Source: Serratia entomophila (GTDB taxonomy: Bacteria > Pseudomonadota > Gammaproteobacteria > Enterobacterales > Enterobacteriaceae). Taken from it: 64,000 nt of DNA. The translations under genes and the position numbers were made by a program. Location of the stretch: NCBI RefSeq assembly GCF_021462285.1, contig NZ_CP082787.1:4402001-4466000 (forward strand), given 5' to 3'. The notes below the pieces were generated by a model, which saw only the letters and a list, made by a program, of their open reading frames with translations, ran no database searches and was not told the DNA's origin. Shown piece after piece: positions 25,442-35,700 of this stretch. The stretch's first letter is position 1. Every line of letters starts with the position of its first letter.

Positions 25442-25748
25442 CACTTTTTCCTTATTATTCACTGCGCCGGGGGACAACCTTTCTTCTCATTCACATTCTC
25501 TTTACATTTTAGCGGACGCGCACCACAAATCTCAGCCAGGCAGGCCAGGAACCTGAAAAAAGGTTAAACTCTGGGGCATATATCCGCGGCAGGGACTGCG
25601 AGGGAGCCGGAAGGATCGGCCAGAATGGCGTTGCCGATCGATCGCGCGCGTTGGTAAGGTCTTTCCACCCGACCACGTTATATTAGCGTGCTTACTATCA
25701 ACTCATCAACAATCTGTGATCTAAATCACTTTTAAGCCAGAGTGAACA
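25442..25748. other. Divergent aaeX/aaeR control region
   Basis: This 307-base gap holds the divergent promoters of aaeXAB and aaeR. A CRP/FNR-like site is visible at 25715-25730 and is listed separately. I see no gene in it. Confidence 0.7.
25715..25730. promoter_or_regulatory. Candidate CRP site upstream of aaeR
   Basis: TGTGATCTAAATCACT fits TGTGA-N6-TCACA at all but the last base. It ends 18 bases before the aaeR start, so it would sit over or downstream of the aaeR promoter and far upstream of aaeX. That placement suggests repression of aaeR, or activation of aaeX from a distance. Confidence 0.45.
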
Positions 25749-26660
25749 ATGGAAAGATTAAAACGGATGTCAGTATTCGCCAAAGTGGTTGAGTTCGGGT
25801 CGTTTACCGCGGCCGCGCGCCAGCTGGACATGAGCGTTTCATCGATCAGCCAGACGGTGTCGAAACTGGAAAATGAGCTGCAGGTCAAGCTGCTCAACCG
25901 CAGCACGCGCAGCATCGGCCTGACCGAAGCCGGCAAAATATACTATCAGGGCTGCCGCCGCATGCTGCAGGAAGTGAGCGAGGTGCACGAACAGCTGTTC
26001 GCGTTCAACAATACGCCCACCGGCACGCTGCGCATCGGCAGCTCCTCCACCATGGCGCAGAACGTGCTGGCGAACATGACCGCCGAGATGCTGAAAGAGT
26101 ACCCCGGCCTGACGGTGAATCTGGTGACCGGCATCCCGGCGCCGGATCTGATCGCCGACGGGCTGGATCTGGTGATCCGCACCGGCGAGCTGCGCGATTC
26201 CAGCCTGTTCTCCCGCCGCTTAGGCTCAATGCCGATGGTGGTGTGCGCCGCCAAAAGTTACCTCAGCCAGCACGGCACGCCGCTAAAACCCAGCGACATG
26301 GTTAACTTTTCCTGGCTGGAATACAGCGTGCGCCCCGACAGTGAGTTTGAACTGATCGCACCGGAAGGCATCACCACGCGCATCTCGCCACAGGGGCGCT
26401 TCGTCACCAACGATTCCCAGACCATGATCCGCTGGCTGAAGAACGGCGCCGGCATCGCCTACGCTCCGCTGATGTGGGTGATCGAAGAGATCAAACGCGG
26501 CGAGATCGAGATCCTGTTCAAAAGCTACCACTCTGATCCGCGGCCGATCTACGCGCTCTATACCGAAAAGGACAAGCTGCCGCTGAAGGTGCAGGTGTGC
26601 ATCAACTACCTGACCGAGTATTTTGAACGCGTCGCGGCCGTTTACCAGGGCTACCGCTGA
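25749..26660 (+). CDS. aaeR: LysR-type regulator of the aae operon AaeR
   Basis: This 303-aa LysR protein has an N-terminal winged HTH (about 5-60; FGSFTAAARQLDMSVSSISQ) and a substrate-binding domain (about 90-300; LRIGSSSTMAQNV). It is divergent from aaeXAB, as in E. coli, where AaeR activates the pump in response to aromatic carboxylic acids. The convergent zinc-ribbon gene overlaps its last ten bases. Confidence 0.93.
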   Translation: MERLKRMSVFAKVVEFGSFTAAARQLDMSVSSISQTVSKLENELQVKLLNRSTRSIGLTEAGKIYYQGCRRMLQEVSEVHEQLFAFNNTPTGTLRIGSSSTMAQNVLANMTAEMLKEYPGLTVNLVTGIPAPDLIADGLDLVIRTGELRDSSLFSRRLGSMPMVVCAAKSYLSQHGTPLKPSDMVNFSWLEYSVRPDSEFELIAPEGITTRISPQGRFVTNDSQTMIRWLKNGAGIAYAPLMWVIEEIKRGEIEILFKSYHSDPRPIYALYTEKDKLPLKVQVCINYLTEYFERVAAVYQGYR

Positions 26661-26935
26661 GCGCCGGCCGGCTCGCCACACTGCGGGCAAAAACGGCTGC
26701 CCGGCGCCAGCGGCGTGGCGCACTGGCGGCAAGCGGCGGCCTGCGCATCGAACGGCTGGCCGCAACGGTGACAATAGCGCGCGCCCGGCAGGTTTGGCGC
26801 CTGACACTGCGGGCATTGCGGCCCCTGGCCGCCCTGTTGGTTATAGCGGTTGCCGTGATGCCCGCGGCCGTGCCCCGACGGCTGATGCCCCCCGCCAAAA
26901 CCGCCTTTGCCCAATAACTTTTTCAACATGCTCAT
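26651..26935 (-). CDS. Double zinc-ribbon protein
   Basis: This 94-aa protein has a Gly/His-rich linker (about 12-36, GGGHQPSGHGRGHHGNRYNQ) and two zinc ribbons: CPQC...CHRC (about 39-59) and CRQC...CPQC (about 68-87). GAGGAG seven bases upstream supports the ATG at 26935, with 26929 as alternative. Function unknown; such ribbons mediate protein or nucleic-acid contacts. It is a single gene converging on aaeR. Confidence 0.8.
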   Translation of the reverse strand: MSMLKKLLGKGGFGGGHQPSGHGRGHHGNRYNQQGGQGPQCPQCQAPNLPGARYCHRCGQPFDAQAAACRQCATPLAPGSRFCPQCGEPAGAQR

Positions 26936-27139
26936 CGCCCTGCTCCTCTGCGTTACGCGAGGTTTTACTGTAAACCCTGGAGCAAACTCCAGGGTAAAGC
27001 ATAGCGCGACAGATTTACGTTTAATTACACCGAAAAATCGGCAAGACCTTGATGCCGTTAGCAAAAGCACCATCGGCATTACCCTGCTACGCTGCGCTGC
27101 GTTATGCTGCGCGAACCTCTCCCTGCATCAGGAATAAAA

Positions 27140-28081
27140 ATGAAAAAAATCATACTGGACTGCGACCCGGGGCATGACGACGCCATCGCGCTGCTGCTGG
27201 CCTGGGGCAACCCGGACATCGAGCTGTTGGCGGTCACCACGGTGGTGGGCAACCAAACGCTGGACAAAGTGACCCGCAACGCGCTGGCGGTGGCGCGCAT
27301 CGCCGATATCACCGGCGTGCCCTTCGCCGCCGGTTGCCCGCGCCCGCTGGTGCGCAATATTGAAGTGGCGCCCGATATCCACGGCGATTCCGGCCTGGAC
27401 GGCCCGCAGCTGCCGGAACCCCACCTGCAGTTGGATCCGCGCCACGCGGTCGATCTGATCATCGATACCCTGATGGCGCATCCGCCGGGCACGGTGACGC
27501 TGGTGCCGACCGGCGGCCTGACCAACATCGCCATGGCGGTGCGTAAAGAACCGCGCATTGCCGAACGGGTGAAGGAAGTGGTGCTGATGGGCGGCGGCTA
27601 TCACGTGGGCAACTGGAGCGCGGTGGCGGAATTCAATATCAAGATCGATCCCGAAGCGGCGCATATCGTGTTCAACGAGAAATGGCCGCTGACCATGGTA
27701 GGGCTGGATCTCACCCACCAGGCGCTGGCCACGCCGGCGGTATGCGATCGCATCGCCGCCATCGGCACCGGGCCGGCCAAATTCGTCGGCGAGCTGCTGG
27801 CGTTTTTCGGCAAGATGTATCAGCAGGCGCAGGGCTTCAGTTCCCCGCCGGTGCATGACCCCTGCGCGGTGGCCTACGTCATTAACCCCGGGGTGATGAC
27901 GGTGCGCAAGGCGCCGGTGGATATCGAGCTGACCGGTACCCTGACGCTGGGCATGACGGTGGCGGATTTCCGCGCGCCGCCGCCGCCGGGCTGCCATACG
28001 CAGGTGGCGGTGAAGCTGGATCAGGAGACGTTCTGGGATTTGGTGGTGGACGCATTGGAAAGGATTGGCGAGGTGAACTGA
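27140..28081 (+). CDS. Nucleoside hydrolase (RihA/RihB-like)
   Basis: This 313-aa inosine-uridine-preferring hydrolase starts with the calcium-binding aspartate cluster DCDPGHDDA (about 6-14) and has MGGGYHVGN, AEFNIKIDPEAA and VHDPCAVAY (catalytic histidine and calcium aspartate). It splits ribonucleosides to base and ribose. The overall pattern (GNQTLDKVTRNAL, IHGDSGLDGP) is nearer RihB/RihA than RihC. The ATG at 27140 is used; an upstream in-frame start at 27104 would overlap an untranslated AT-rich leader. Confidence 0.88.
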   Translation: MKKIILDCDPGHDDAIALLLAWGNPDIELLAVTTVVGNQTLDKVTRNALAVARIADITGVPFAAGCPRPLVRNIEVAPDIHGDSGLDGPQLPEPHLQLDPRHAVDLIIDTLMAHPPGTVTLVPTGGLTNIAMAVRKEPRIAERVKEVVLMGGGYHVGNWSAVAEFNIKIDPEAAHIVFNEKWPLTMVGLDLTHQALATPAVCDRIAAIGTGPAKFVGELLAFFGKMYQQAQGFSSPPVHDPCAVAYVINPGVMTVRKAPVDIELTGTLTLGMTVADFRAPPPPGCHTQVAVKLDQETFWDLVVDALERIGEVN

Positions 28082-28659
28082 AAGCCGTTAACCGGCTAGC
28101 GGGCCGCAAGGGTGCGTTAGCCGGAATAGATAAAAACAGACAAAGAAAATTCTTAATAAAATAAGGTATGATTAAAATTAAAATAATTATTCCTATAAAA
28201 TAGGCAAGCAGCAGAGATAATATCTCAACTATTTAAGCAGTGTGCCCCCTCGTCGCTTCCCAAGGAAATTCTTAAAAATAGGCGTTCAACGCCCCCGACG
28301 CGCGCCCATGGCGGATGTACCCCCTTCTGAAACGCCGACTCAAAAAAGCAAAACATACTGATTTTTAAAGGAATTAAACAACACCCGTAATAAGTTGACT
28401 GCGGCATAACCAGTTTGCGAAAATAAAGCCTCTGTAATTAATAATCGCCGCGGCCGCCAACAGGATATTCCTCTCACCGAACGTTTCGGTATCCTAAGAT
28501 AAAGAGCCGGGGATATTAATAGTAAAGCGCGCCTCCTTCGCCATAAATATCTGGCGAGATTAACACTGTAAAACACCTGGTTTAAAACCAAAATAAAACG
28601 ACGGGAAATAACCATAATATGTTCTCAGCCAAATACACTTTCACACGGCAGTTTTCCGC
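28082..28659. other. 578-base AT-rich intergenic region
   Basis: There is no supportable gene. A hairpin (28092-28098 with 28118-28124) without T-run follows the nucleoside hydrolase. The segment 28140-28210 is strongly A/T-rich with repeated AAAATTA-type tracts. Two minus-strand frames inside it lack ribosome sites and resemble nothing I know. The region likely carries the promoter of the following membrane-protein gene. Confidence 0.55.
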
Positions 28660-30342
28660 ATGAACAGCAAATCCGCTTTGGGGGCGGTCGCGTTGTCCCT
28701 GCTTCTGGTCTGGATGCTCGCCATCTTACCGATCTATCAGCCCAATATGGGCGGTGTCGGCCTGGCGTTGCCGCAGAATATCTTCGCATGGGGCGCAATG
28801 GCGCTGCTGACGCTGATCGTTTCCCTGGCCCTCTGCGCCGGACGCTGGCCTGTGGTCACCACCCCGACGGCACGCCTGCTGTTCATCGGCATGGTGGTGC
28901 TGGCGCTACCGCTGCTCTACACCCGCCCGGAGTGGCGTGAGGCCGCCTTATGGCGCTGCGCCGGCTTGCTGGGCGGTTGGCTATTCTATCTGGCCTGTCT
29001 GCAGCTCAGGCCGAGCTCCCGACAGCGCTCACTGCTGCTGCATGGACTACTTTGCGCCGTCGCCATACAGGCGCTGCTGGCGTTTCTGCAGCTGTTTGCC
29101 CCGACGCTTGCCTGGGTAGCGCCTGACGGTGGCCGGGTGTACGGCATCTTTCAGCAGCCGAACGTGTTCGCCAACTTTATCGCCACCGGGTTGGCGCTGA
29201 CGCTGCTGCTATTACTGTCGCCGACCTATGCATTAGCGGGGGGTGAACGCCGGCGGCGGGCGCTGCTGTTGGCGCTGGCAACCGGCTTTTCCGCATTGCT
29301 GGTGCTGATCCAATCGCGCGCCGGATGGCTGGGCGGGGCGTTGGCAGCGGCATTGCTGCTGTGGCGCTTTGGCCGCTGCCGGCCCGGAAACACCCGCCTG
29401 GCCTGCGGCGCGCTGCTGCTGGGCGTTGCCATCGGCCTCGTCGTGGTGTTGAGCGGTTTCGGCCTCAGCGAAAGAACGGGCCTGCTCAACCGCAGCGATT
29501 CCAACGGCGCACGCCTGGCCATGTTGCACGACGTCGGCGCCATGATTTTGGCCAAGCCGCTGTCGGGCTGGGGATATGGCGGTTTTGAATACAGCTTCCT
29601 GCATTTTCGTCTGGATGAAATGCCCTGGCGTGAGGTGTGGGAAGTCGCCAGCCATCCGCATAATGAAATCCTACTGTGGTGGGTAGAGGGCGGCCTGCCG
29701 GCCCTGGCGGGCATCGTCCTGATCCTGGCCGCCGGCGCGCTGCTACTGCGCCAGGCCTGGCGCAGGGATCGCCAAGAATCGACCGGCGACAGGATCGGGC
29801 TGTTTTTGGTGCTGCTGCCAATATTGCTGCACACCCAGCTGGAATATCCTTTTTATCTGTCCGCCCCTCACTGGCTGGTATTCCTGCTGCTGTTGGCGCT
29901 GCTGGATGGCCAAACCGGCGCGCAGCGCCCGCTGCCGGCCGCCAAAGCGTTGGCCGTTCCGGTTGCCGCGTTAGCGGCCGGCGCCCTGGTGATGCTGAGC
30001 TTCGCCTGGGTTGGCGGCCTGGCGTTAACTCAGGCGGAGCGCACCATGCTGGTCAATATCGACAGTATTGAAGCCCTGCCCGAACCGGCCGCCTGGATCC
30101 ACCGGGAACGCAAGACCTTTGACGAACAGTCGCACGCGCTGCTGGTTTATAACCAAACTCAGGATGAGGGATTGCTGACCAGCCACCGCCAGTGGGCGGA
30201 CGCTTATCTGCAGCGACGCATCGACGCCAACGTCTACGCCACGCTCATTATGATACTGCGCCATCAGGGTGCAAACGCGGAGGCCGACGCCCGCCTGCGC
30301 GAAGCCGCCTTTTTCTTTCCGCGGGATCCGCGTTTCAGGTAG
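28660..30342 (+). CDS. PglL/Wzy-type O-oligosaccharyltransferase or O-antigen ligase family protein
   Basis: This 560-aa inner-membrane protein has about 12 hydrophobic segments and a large periplasmic loop containing LNRSDSNGARLAMLHD...PLSGWGYGGFEY and ASHPHNEILLWWVEGG (about 340-349), the H-x-H-N-x-x-L pattern of the Wzy_C ligase domain. The C-terminal part (about 425-560) resembles the PglL_A/Wzy_C_2 tail, favouring protein O-glycosylation over LPS ligation. No pilin or LPS gene lies nearby, so the acceptor is unknown. It is preceded by a long AT-rich gap, followed by a hairpin at 30375-30397. Confidence 0.78.
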   Translation: MNSKSALGAVALSLLLVWMLAILPIYQPNMGGVGLALPQNIFAWGAMALLTLIVSLALCAGRWPVVTTPTARLLFIGMVVLALPLLYTRPEWREAALWRCAGLLGGWLFYLACLQLRPSSRQRSLLLHGLLCAVAIQALLAFLQLFAPTLAWVAPDGGRVYGIFQQPNVFANFIATGLALTLLLLLSPTYALAGGERRRRALLLALATGFSALLVLIQSRAGWLGGALAAALLLWRFGRCRPGNTRLACGALLLGVAIGLVVVLSGFGLSERTGLLNRSDSNGARLAMLHDVGAMILAKPLSGWGYGGFEYSFLHFRLDEMPWREVWEVASHPHNEILLWWVEGGLPALAGIVLILAAGALLLRQAWRRDRQESTGDRIGLFLVLLPILLHTQLEYPFYLSAPHWLVFLLLLALLDGQTGAQRPLPAAKALAVPVAALAAGALVMLSFAWVGGLALTQAERTMLVNIDSIEALPEPAAWIHRERKTFDEQSHALLVYNQTQDEGLLTSHRQWADAYLQRRIDANVYATLIMILRHQGANAEADARLREAAFFFPRDPRFR

Positions 30343-30374
30343 GAACATCGACTCCCACAGCTGACTGGGTGTAG

Positions 30375-30397
30375 CAGGGGCCGGCTTCCGGCCCCTG
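30375..30397. terminator. GC-rich hairpin between convergent genes
   Basis: CAGGGGCCGG (30375-30384) pairs with CCGGCCCCTG (30388-30397). There is no strong T-run. It likely marks the 3' ends of both the PglL-type gene and tldD. Confidence 0.55.
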
Positions 30398-30403
30398 TGA
30401 GGT

Positions 30404-31849
30404 TTACGCCGTGCCGCCGACGGTCAGGGTATCCAGCTTCAGCGTCGGCTGGCCGACGCCCACCGGCAGGCTCTGCCCTTCCTTGCCGCAAACGCCCACG
30501 CCCTTGTCCAGCGCCAAATCGTTGCCGACCATCGAGATCTGCTGCATCGCCTCGATGCCGGAGCCGATCAGGGTGGCGCCTTTCACCGGCTTGGTGATGC
30601 GGCCGTTCTCGATCAGATAGGCTTCGGTGGTGGAGAACACGAACTTGCCGGAGGTGATGTCCACCTGCCCGCCGCCAAAGTTCGGCGCATACAGGCCATA
30701 TTCGACGCTGGCGATGATCTCTTCCGGCGTCGATTTGCCCGCCAGCATGTAAGTGTTGGTCATGCGCGGCATCGGCAGATGCGCATAGGATTCGCGGCGG
30801 CCGTTGCCGGTCGGCGCTACGCCCATCAGGCGCGCATTGAGCTTGTCCTGCATATAGCCTTTCAGCACGCCATTTTCGATCAACAGGTTGTACTGGCCCG
30901 GCACGCCCTCGTCGTCGATGGCCAGCGAACCACGGCGCCCCTGCAGGGTGCCGTCGTCCACCACGGTGCACAGTTCGGAAGCCACCAGCTGCCCCATCTG
31001 GCCGCTGAACACCGAGGTGCCGCGCCGGTTGAAATCGCCTTCCAGGCCGTGGCCCACCGCTTCGTGCAGCAGCACGCCCGGCCAGCCTGCGCCCAGCACT
31101 ACCGGCATGTTGCCGGCCGGCGCCGCCACGGCGGTCAGATTGACCAGCGCCATGCGCACCGCTTCTTTGGCGTAGGCGTCGGCGCGCACTTCGCCCTCGA
31201 CGCTTTCCAGGAAGTAGTCATAACCGAAACGGCCGCCGCCGCCGCTGGAGCCGCGTTCACGCTTGCCGTCCTGCTCCACCAGCACGCTGACGGAAAGGCG
31301 CACCAGCGGGCGCACGTCCGCCGCCAGGGTGCCGTCGGTCGCCGCCACCAGCACCTGCTCGTAAACCCCGGTGATGCTGGCGTTCACTTCCTGCACCCGC
31401 TTATCGGCGGCGCGCGCCGCCTGGTCAACCCGATGCAACAGGGCGATTTTCTCTTCGCGCGGCAGGCTCTGCAGCGGATCGAGCAGCGGATACAGCGCCT
31501 GATGGCGGATTTCACCCAGGGTGTGCGCCCGGCCGTTGCCGCTGTCGCGCACGATGCTGCGCGCCGCCTGCGCGCTCTGCTGCAGCGCGTTCAGGGTGAT
31601 CTGATCGGCATAGGCGAAGCCGGTTTTCTCGCCGCTGACGGCGCGCACCCCGACGCCCTGATCGATGTTGTAAGAGCCATCCTTGATGATGCCGTCTTCA
31701 ATCACCCAGGCCTCATGGTAGCTGGACTGAAAATAGAGGTCGGCGTAATCGAGGCGGCGTTCTGCCAGCTGACCCAGTACGTTGTACAGGTCTTGATGAC
31801 TCAGCTTATTCGCAGCGAGTAACTGCTCACTGACAAACGTCAGGCTCAT
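30404..31849 (-). CDS. tldD: Metalloprotease TldD
   Basis: This 481-aa catalytic subunit of the TldD/TldE peptidase has the zinc motif H262-E263-x3-H267 ([11 protein letters not shown]) and ends [11 protein letters not shown]. With PmbA (19176-20519) it degrades unfolded or heterocycle-containing peptides. It is the last gene of the yhdP-nitrilase-tldD group, seven bases after the nitrilase stop. Confidence 0.95.
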   Translation of the reverse strand: MSLTFVSEQLLAANKLSHQDLYNVLGQLAERRLDYADLYFQSSYHEAWVIEDGIIKDGSYNIDQGVGVRAVSGEKTGFAYADQITLNALQQSAQAARSIVRDSGNGRAHTLGEIRHQALYPLLDPLQSLPREEKIALLHRVDQAARAADKRVQEVNASITGVYEQVLVAATDGTLAADVRPLVRLSVSVLVEQDGKRERGSSGGGGRFGYDYFLESVEGEVRADAYAKEAVRMALVNLTAVAAPAGNMPVVLGAGWPGVLLHEAVGHGLEGDFNRRGTSVFSGQMGQLVASELCTVVDDGTLQGRRGSLAIDDEGVPGQYNLLIENGVLKGYMQDKLNARLMGVAPTGNGRRESYAHLPMPRMTNTYMLAGKSTPEEIIASVEYGLYAPNFGGGQVDITSGKFVFSTTEAYLIENGRITKPVKGATLIGSGIEAMQQISMVGNDLALDKGVGVCGKEGQSLPVGVGQPTLKLDTLTVGGTA

Positions 31850-31856
31850 AATTTTT

Positions 31857-32717
31857 TCACTCTTTATTGGAGGATTTTTGGTCAGACGGCGCCGTCAGCG
31901 ACGTCTGGAATCGGTTGTGCTGCAGCACCGGCATCTGCTCGCGAATGTTTTCCAGGCCGGCGGTGTCCACGCGCACCTTCAGCGCCGCCACCGCGTCGGC
32001 GTTTTCGGCCAACACCTTGCCCCAGCCGTCGACAGCCAGCGTGTGGCCCCAGGTGCGGCGCGTCGGCCCGTGGCGGCCCACCTGCGCCGGCGCCAGGATC
32101 ATGCACTGGTTTTCGATCGCTCTGGCACGCAGCAGGATCTCCCAGTGCGCTTCGCCGGTAACCCGGGTAAAGGCCGCCGGCACCGAGATAAGCTCGGCAC
32201 CCTGCGCCCGCAGCGCCTGGAACAGCGCCGGGAAGCGTAAATCGTAGCATATCGTCATGCCCAGACGCCCAACCGGCGTGTCTACCACCGTCAGGTGCCG
32301 GCCGTGCTGGTAGGTGTCAGACTCGCGATAATGGCCGTGGCTGTCCCTGATGTCGACGTCGAACATGTGCAGCTTGTCGTAGCGCGCACGGATCTCGCCC
32401 CGGTCGTCGAACAGCAGGCTGCTGGTGGTGATAAGCTGCGGGTTCTCGCGGCTGACCAGCGGCATCGAACCGATCAGCAACCATATGCCGTAGCGGCGCG
32501 CCAGTTCACGCACCGCGTTCTGCAGCGGGCCATCGCCCTGCGTTTCGGCGTGCTCGCGATAAGCGGCGGAATTGGCGAACAGCAGCGCGTTCTCCGGCGT
32601 CATGACCAGTTTTACGCCGGCATTAAGCTGCTTGATCTGCTGCTCTATCTGGGCCAGGTTATCGCGCACCCGATCGCCACTGCACAACTGCAACAACGCA
32701 ACGTTAGCATTCCTCAT
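31857..32717 (-). CDS. Carbon-nitrogen hydrolase (Nit1-like amidase)
   Basis: This 286-aa nitrilase-superfamily enzyme has the catalytic triad E42 (MTPENAL), K115 (YDKLHMFD) and C157 (ICYDLRFP). The pattern is closest to Nit1/YbeM-type deaminated-glutathione amidases. It overlaps the yhdP stop by four bases and precedes tldD, an arrangement found in Yersinia/Serratia-type genomes but absent from E. coli, where yhdP abuts tldD. Confidence 0.87.
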   Translation of the reverse strand: MRNANVALLQLCSGDRVRDNLAQIEQQIKQLNAGVKLVMTPENALLFANSAAYREHAETQGDGPLQNAVRELARRYGIWLLIGSMPLVSRENPQLITTSSLLFDDRGEIRARYDKLHMFDVDIRDSHGHYRESDTYQHGRHLTVVDTPVGRLGMTICYDLRFPALFQALRAQGAELISVPAAFTRVTGEAHWEILLRARAIENQCMILAPAQVGRHGPTRRTWGHTLAVDGWGKVLAENADAVAALKVRVDTAGLENIREQMPVLQHNRFQTSLTAPSDQKSSNKE

Positions 32718-35700
32718 GACGCTTTATCCTCCTTTGGCTTACGCAGCACCTCGTTGATCTTCGGCTGGTCCAAATCGCCGCTGATATGGTAGCGGATCAG
32801 GGAAATCTTGTTCCATAGCGGCCCCAATACCTGCGAAGCGGCAAACACCGCCGCACCGACGATCGGGTTGATGACAAACGCCGTGGCCACGCCGACGGTG
32901 GCCGAAATTTCCGGCGCCACCACCGCTTCCATATCGATCCGGCGGCGCGCCAGGTCGATTTGGCCACTCATGGCGATATCCGCCGCCAATCCGTCAACCA
33001 ACAGGTTATCGGTATGCATTATGCCATCTTTCAGCCACGCGGTGCTGCGGATGGAGTCAAAGTAAAAACCTTTGCCGAAGGTGTCGCTGAAATCGAACTG
33101 CAGCTTGCGCAGCAGCGCGTCGAAACTCACCAGGCGCAGCAACTGCCCGGCCCGGCCGCCGCCGATGCTGTCGATCTCCCCCTTGCCCATCTTGATCTGC
33201 AGCGCACCGCTGAGCGTGTTCACCTGCGGCTGCCAGGGCTGGCCGCGCCAGTACAAATCGAAATCCACATCATAAGGCGCGCCCTTCAGCGGCGTGGTAA
33301 TGCCGAAGAAGGCGGCGGTTTCGTCGATTTTGGCACCCAGCAGCTTGCCCTTCAGCGAGCTGCGTTCTTCCTGCGCATTCTGCTTCCACAGGCCGCTGGC
33401 AGTCATGCGCCCTTTGCCGGTGTCGACCAGCCCGTGATCCAGCGTCAGGGTATCTCCGCGGTTGGTCAGGTCGGCCTCGACCTTGCCGAGGTTCTGCCCC
33501 AATACCCAGCACGACGCACAGCGCAACATCAGCGAAGGCCAGTCGCGGAATGAAATTTTCTCCGCCGGGGCCTGCGGCACGGCCTCCGCCTGCGGGCTTT
33601 TGCCGCTCGCAAACTGCGGGTTGTAATAAAGATACTTGATATCGGCGCGCCACGGCCCGCGATCCGCCACCCGCAGGCTGCCGTCCACTTCATCGCCCTT
33701 GGCGCTCACCAGCGTGCCGCCGAGCTGATTCTCGGCCGACAGCGTCAGCTTATGCCAGGCCTGCCCGCCCAACAGCAACTGCGGCGTGTTCAGCGCCACC
33801 TTGGTCGGGAAGCTGAAGCCGCCCATTTGGCCGGAGCTGCCGCCCTGTTTCAGCGCCGGCGCCAGCAGCGCCAGCCACTTTTCGCCGTCCAGCGGCGGCA
33901 GGTTGAGGGTTAGCGATTTGCTGGACGGCAGCGGCGGCGTGCCGCTTCCGGCGGTTTGCCATGCGGCGCGCGCCAACGTCACCTGCTTTTTGGCAAACAG
34001 CCATTCACTGTTGAAATGATTTTGCTTGCCCGCGCTGCCGGTCAGCATAAAGCCGTTCAACCCGCCGGTGACCTTGACGCTCAGCGGCAGCGCTTCACCG
34101 GCCGGTTTATCCAGCGGCGGTGGTAAGTGACTGCTCACTCTCTTGAGATCCGCGTTGATGCCGATATCATAGCTGGCCGAGCCCTGATGCGGCAGCACAA
34201 TGGCGACCTGGCTCTGCCATGGGGCGCTGCCGCCAAGCTGGGCAGCGACCTCTTGCGGCAGGCCCGGGAATTTGGCCGGCTGCCAGTCCGCTTTCAGACC
34301 CACGTTGACCTTGTAGTCGCTGGCGCCTTCCTGCGTAGTGAAATTGACCGCCACCGGCTGCCCGAACCAGTGAGCAGACAAGGCGTCGCTCTCCAGATTG
34401 CCGTTGTCGAAGCGGAATTTGCCGCTCAGCTTTTGCAGCTCACTGCCGATAGGTTTAACCAACAGTGAATTGTTGTTTAACGCCACTTCACCGGTGGCGC
34501 GCACCTGCTCGCCGTCCAGCGGGATATTCAGGTGTAAGCGCCCACTTACGTTACCGCCAATCTGCAGCTCATCCAGCGCAGCCCCCAGCGAATCCCGCAG
34601 CGGCGTCTGTTGGAAATAGTCGTGAATGTCGCCGCCGGCGCCCGCCACCTCGGCATCGACCAGCAACCGCTCCTTCAGGTAGTCCGGGATCACCGCGCTG
34701 ACGTTTTTGCCATCGACCTTGCCCAACCGGGCCTGCGGCGCATGCATCCACAGCCCTTCATTGGCGAAATCGAGGTCGATAGCCAGATCGGTCAGCGCCG
34801 GCCAACCCGGTTGGAACTGGAATGTGGAATGGCGCAACGGAACGAATACCTCAAACTGGCCCTCCTTCTTGCGGTACGGGAAGTGCTGCGGATCGCCGGC
34901 ATAGATCAGAGTGGCGTTATCCACCTGCCCGCCCTGAATGGCGCCACTGAGGTAATCCACCAGGTGCTTGCCCATCAGCGGTTCGGGGAAGTAGCGCCAG
35001 GCGTCTGCGCCGTCATACAGGCGGATGCCCGCCAGAATGCTCAGCCAGGGATCGCCCTTGGCCGGCTGGCGGTAGCGGAAATCGCCGTTGACCCACAGCG
35101 ATTTGGCTTTAACGTCCAATCCCTTGCTCGCCAGTTCCCAACCCTGATCGTTGTAATTCCAGGTCAGCGCACCCCGTGCGCTGCTGATTTCCAGCGGCGC
35201 GCGGAACATCTCGCCGTAGGGCAGCGTGCTGTTATTCAGGCCCAGCGTCAGGCGGCCGTCTTCCACGCCGCCGCTCAGCGCGCCGGAGAAGTGGTCGACG
35301 CCCGGCAGCAGCTTCCAGCGCTGCCAGCTGACGTCGCGCCACAGCGCCTGGAAACGGGTCTTTTCCGGCTGCTTCAGCGGGATATCCAGCGCCAGCGCCG
35401 CCAGTTGCCCCTGCGGCCGCAGGTCACTCCAGCGATCCAGCACTTCCGGGCTGAGGAACGAGAAGGTCGGCAACAGCGCCGAAAGCCGCTCAAGCTGAAT
35501 GTCGGTCGCCCGCACTCGCAGCTCTTCATTCTGGCCCGGCCCCATAAATTCGGTATTTTCCGGCAACCACAGCGCGGAAATCGCTCCCTGCGGCCAGGCC
35601 TGGCCGTCGGTGCTCAGCCGCAGCTGGGGTACGTCAATCTGCCAACCGGTCCCCTGCCGCTGCATCGACAGCGCCAGATCGTCCACGTCCAACCGATGTT

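Noticed and set aside
28225..28615. Minus-strand frames in the A/T-rich gap as genes
   Set aside because: There is no ribosome site, no recognisable domain, and the frames overlap each other.
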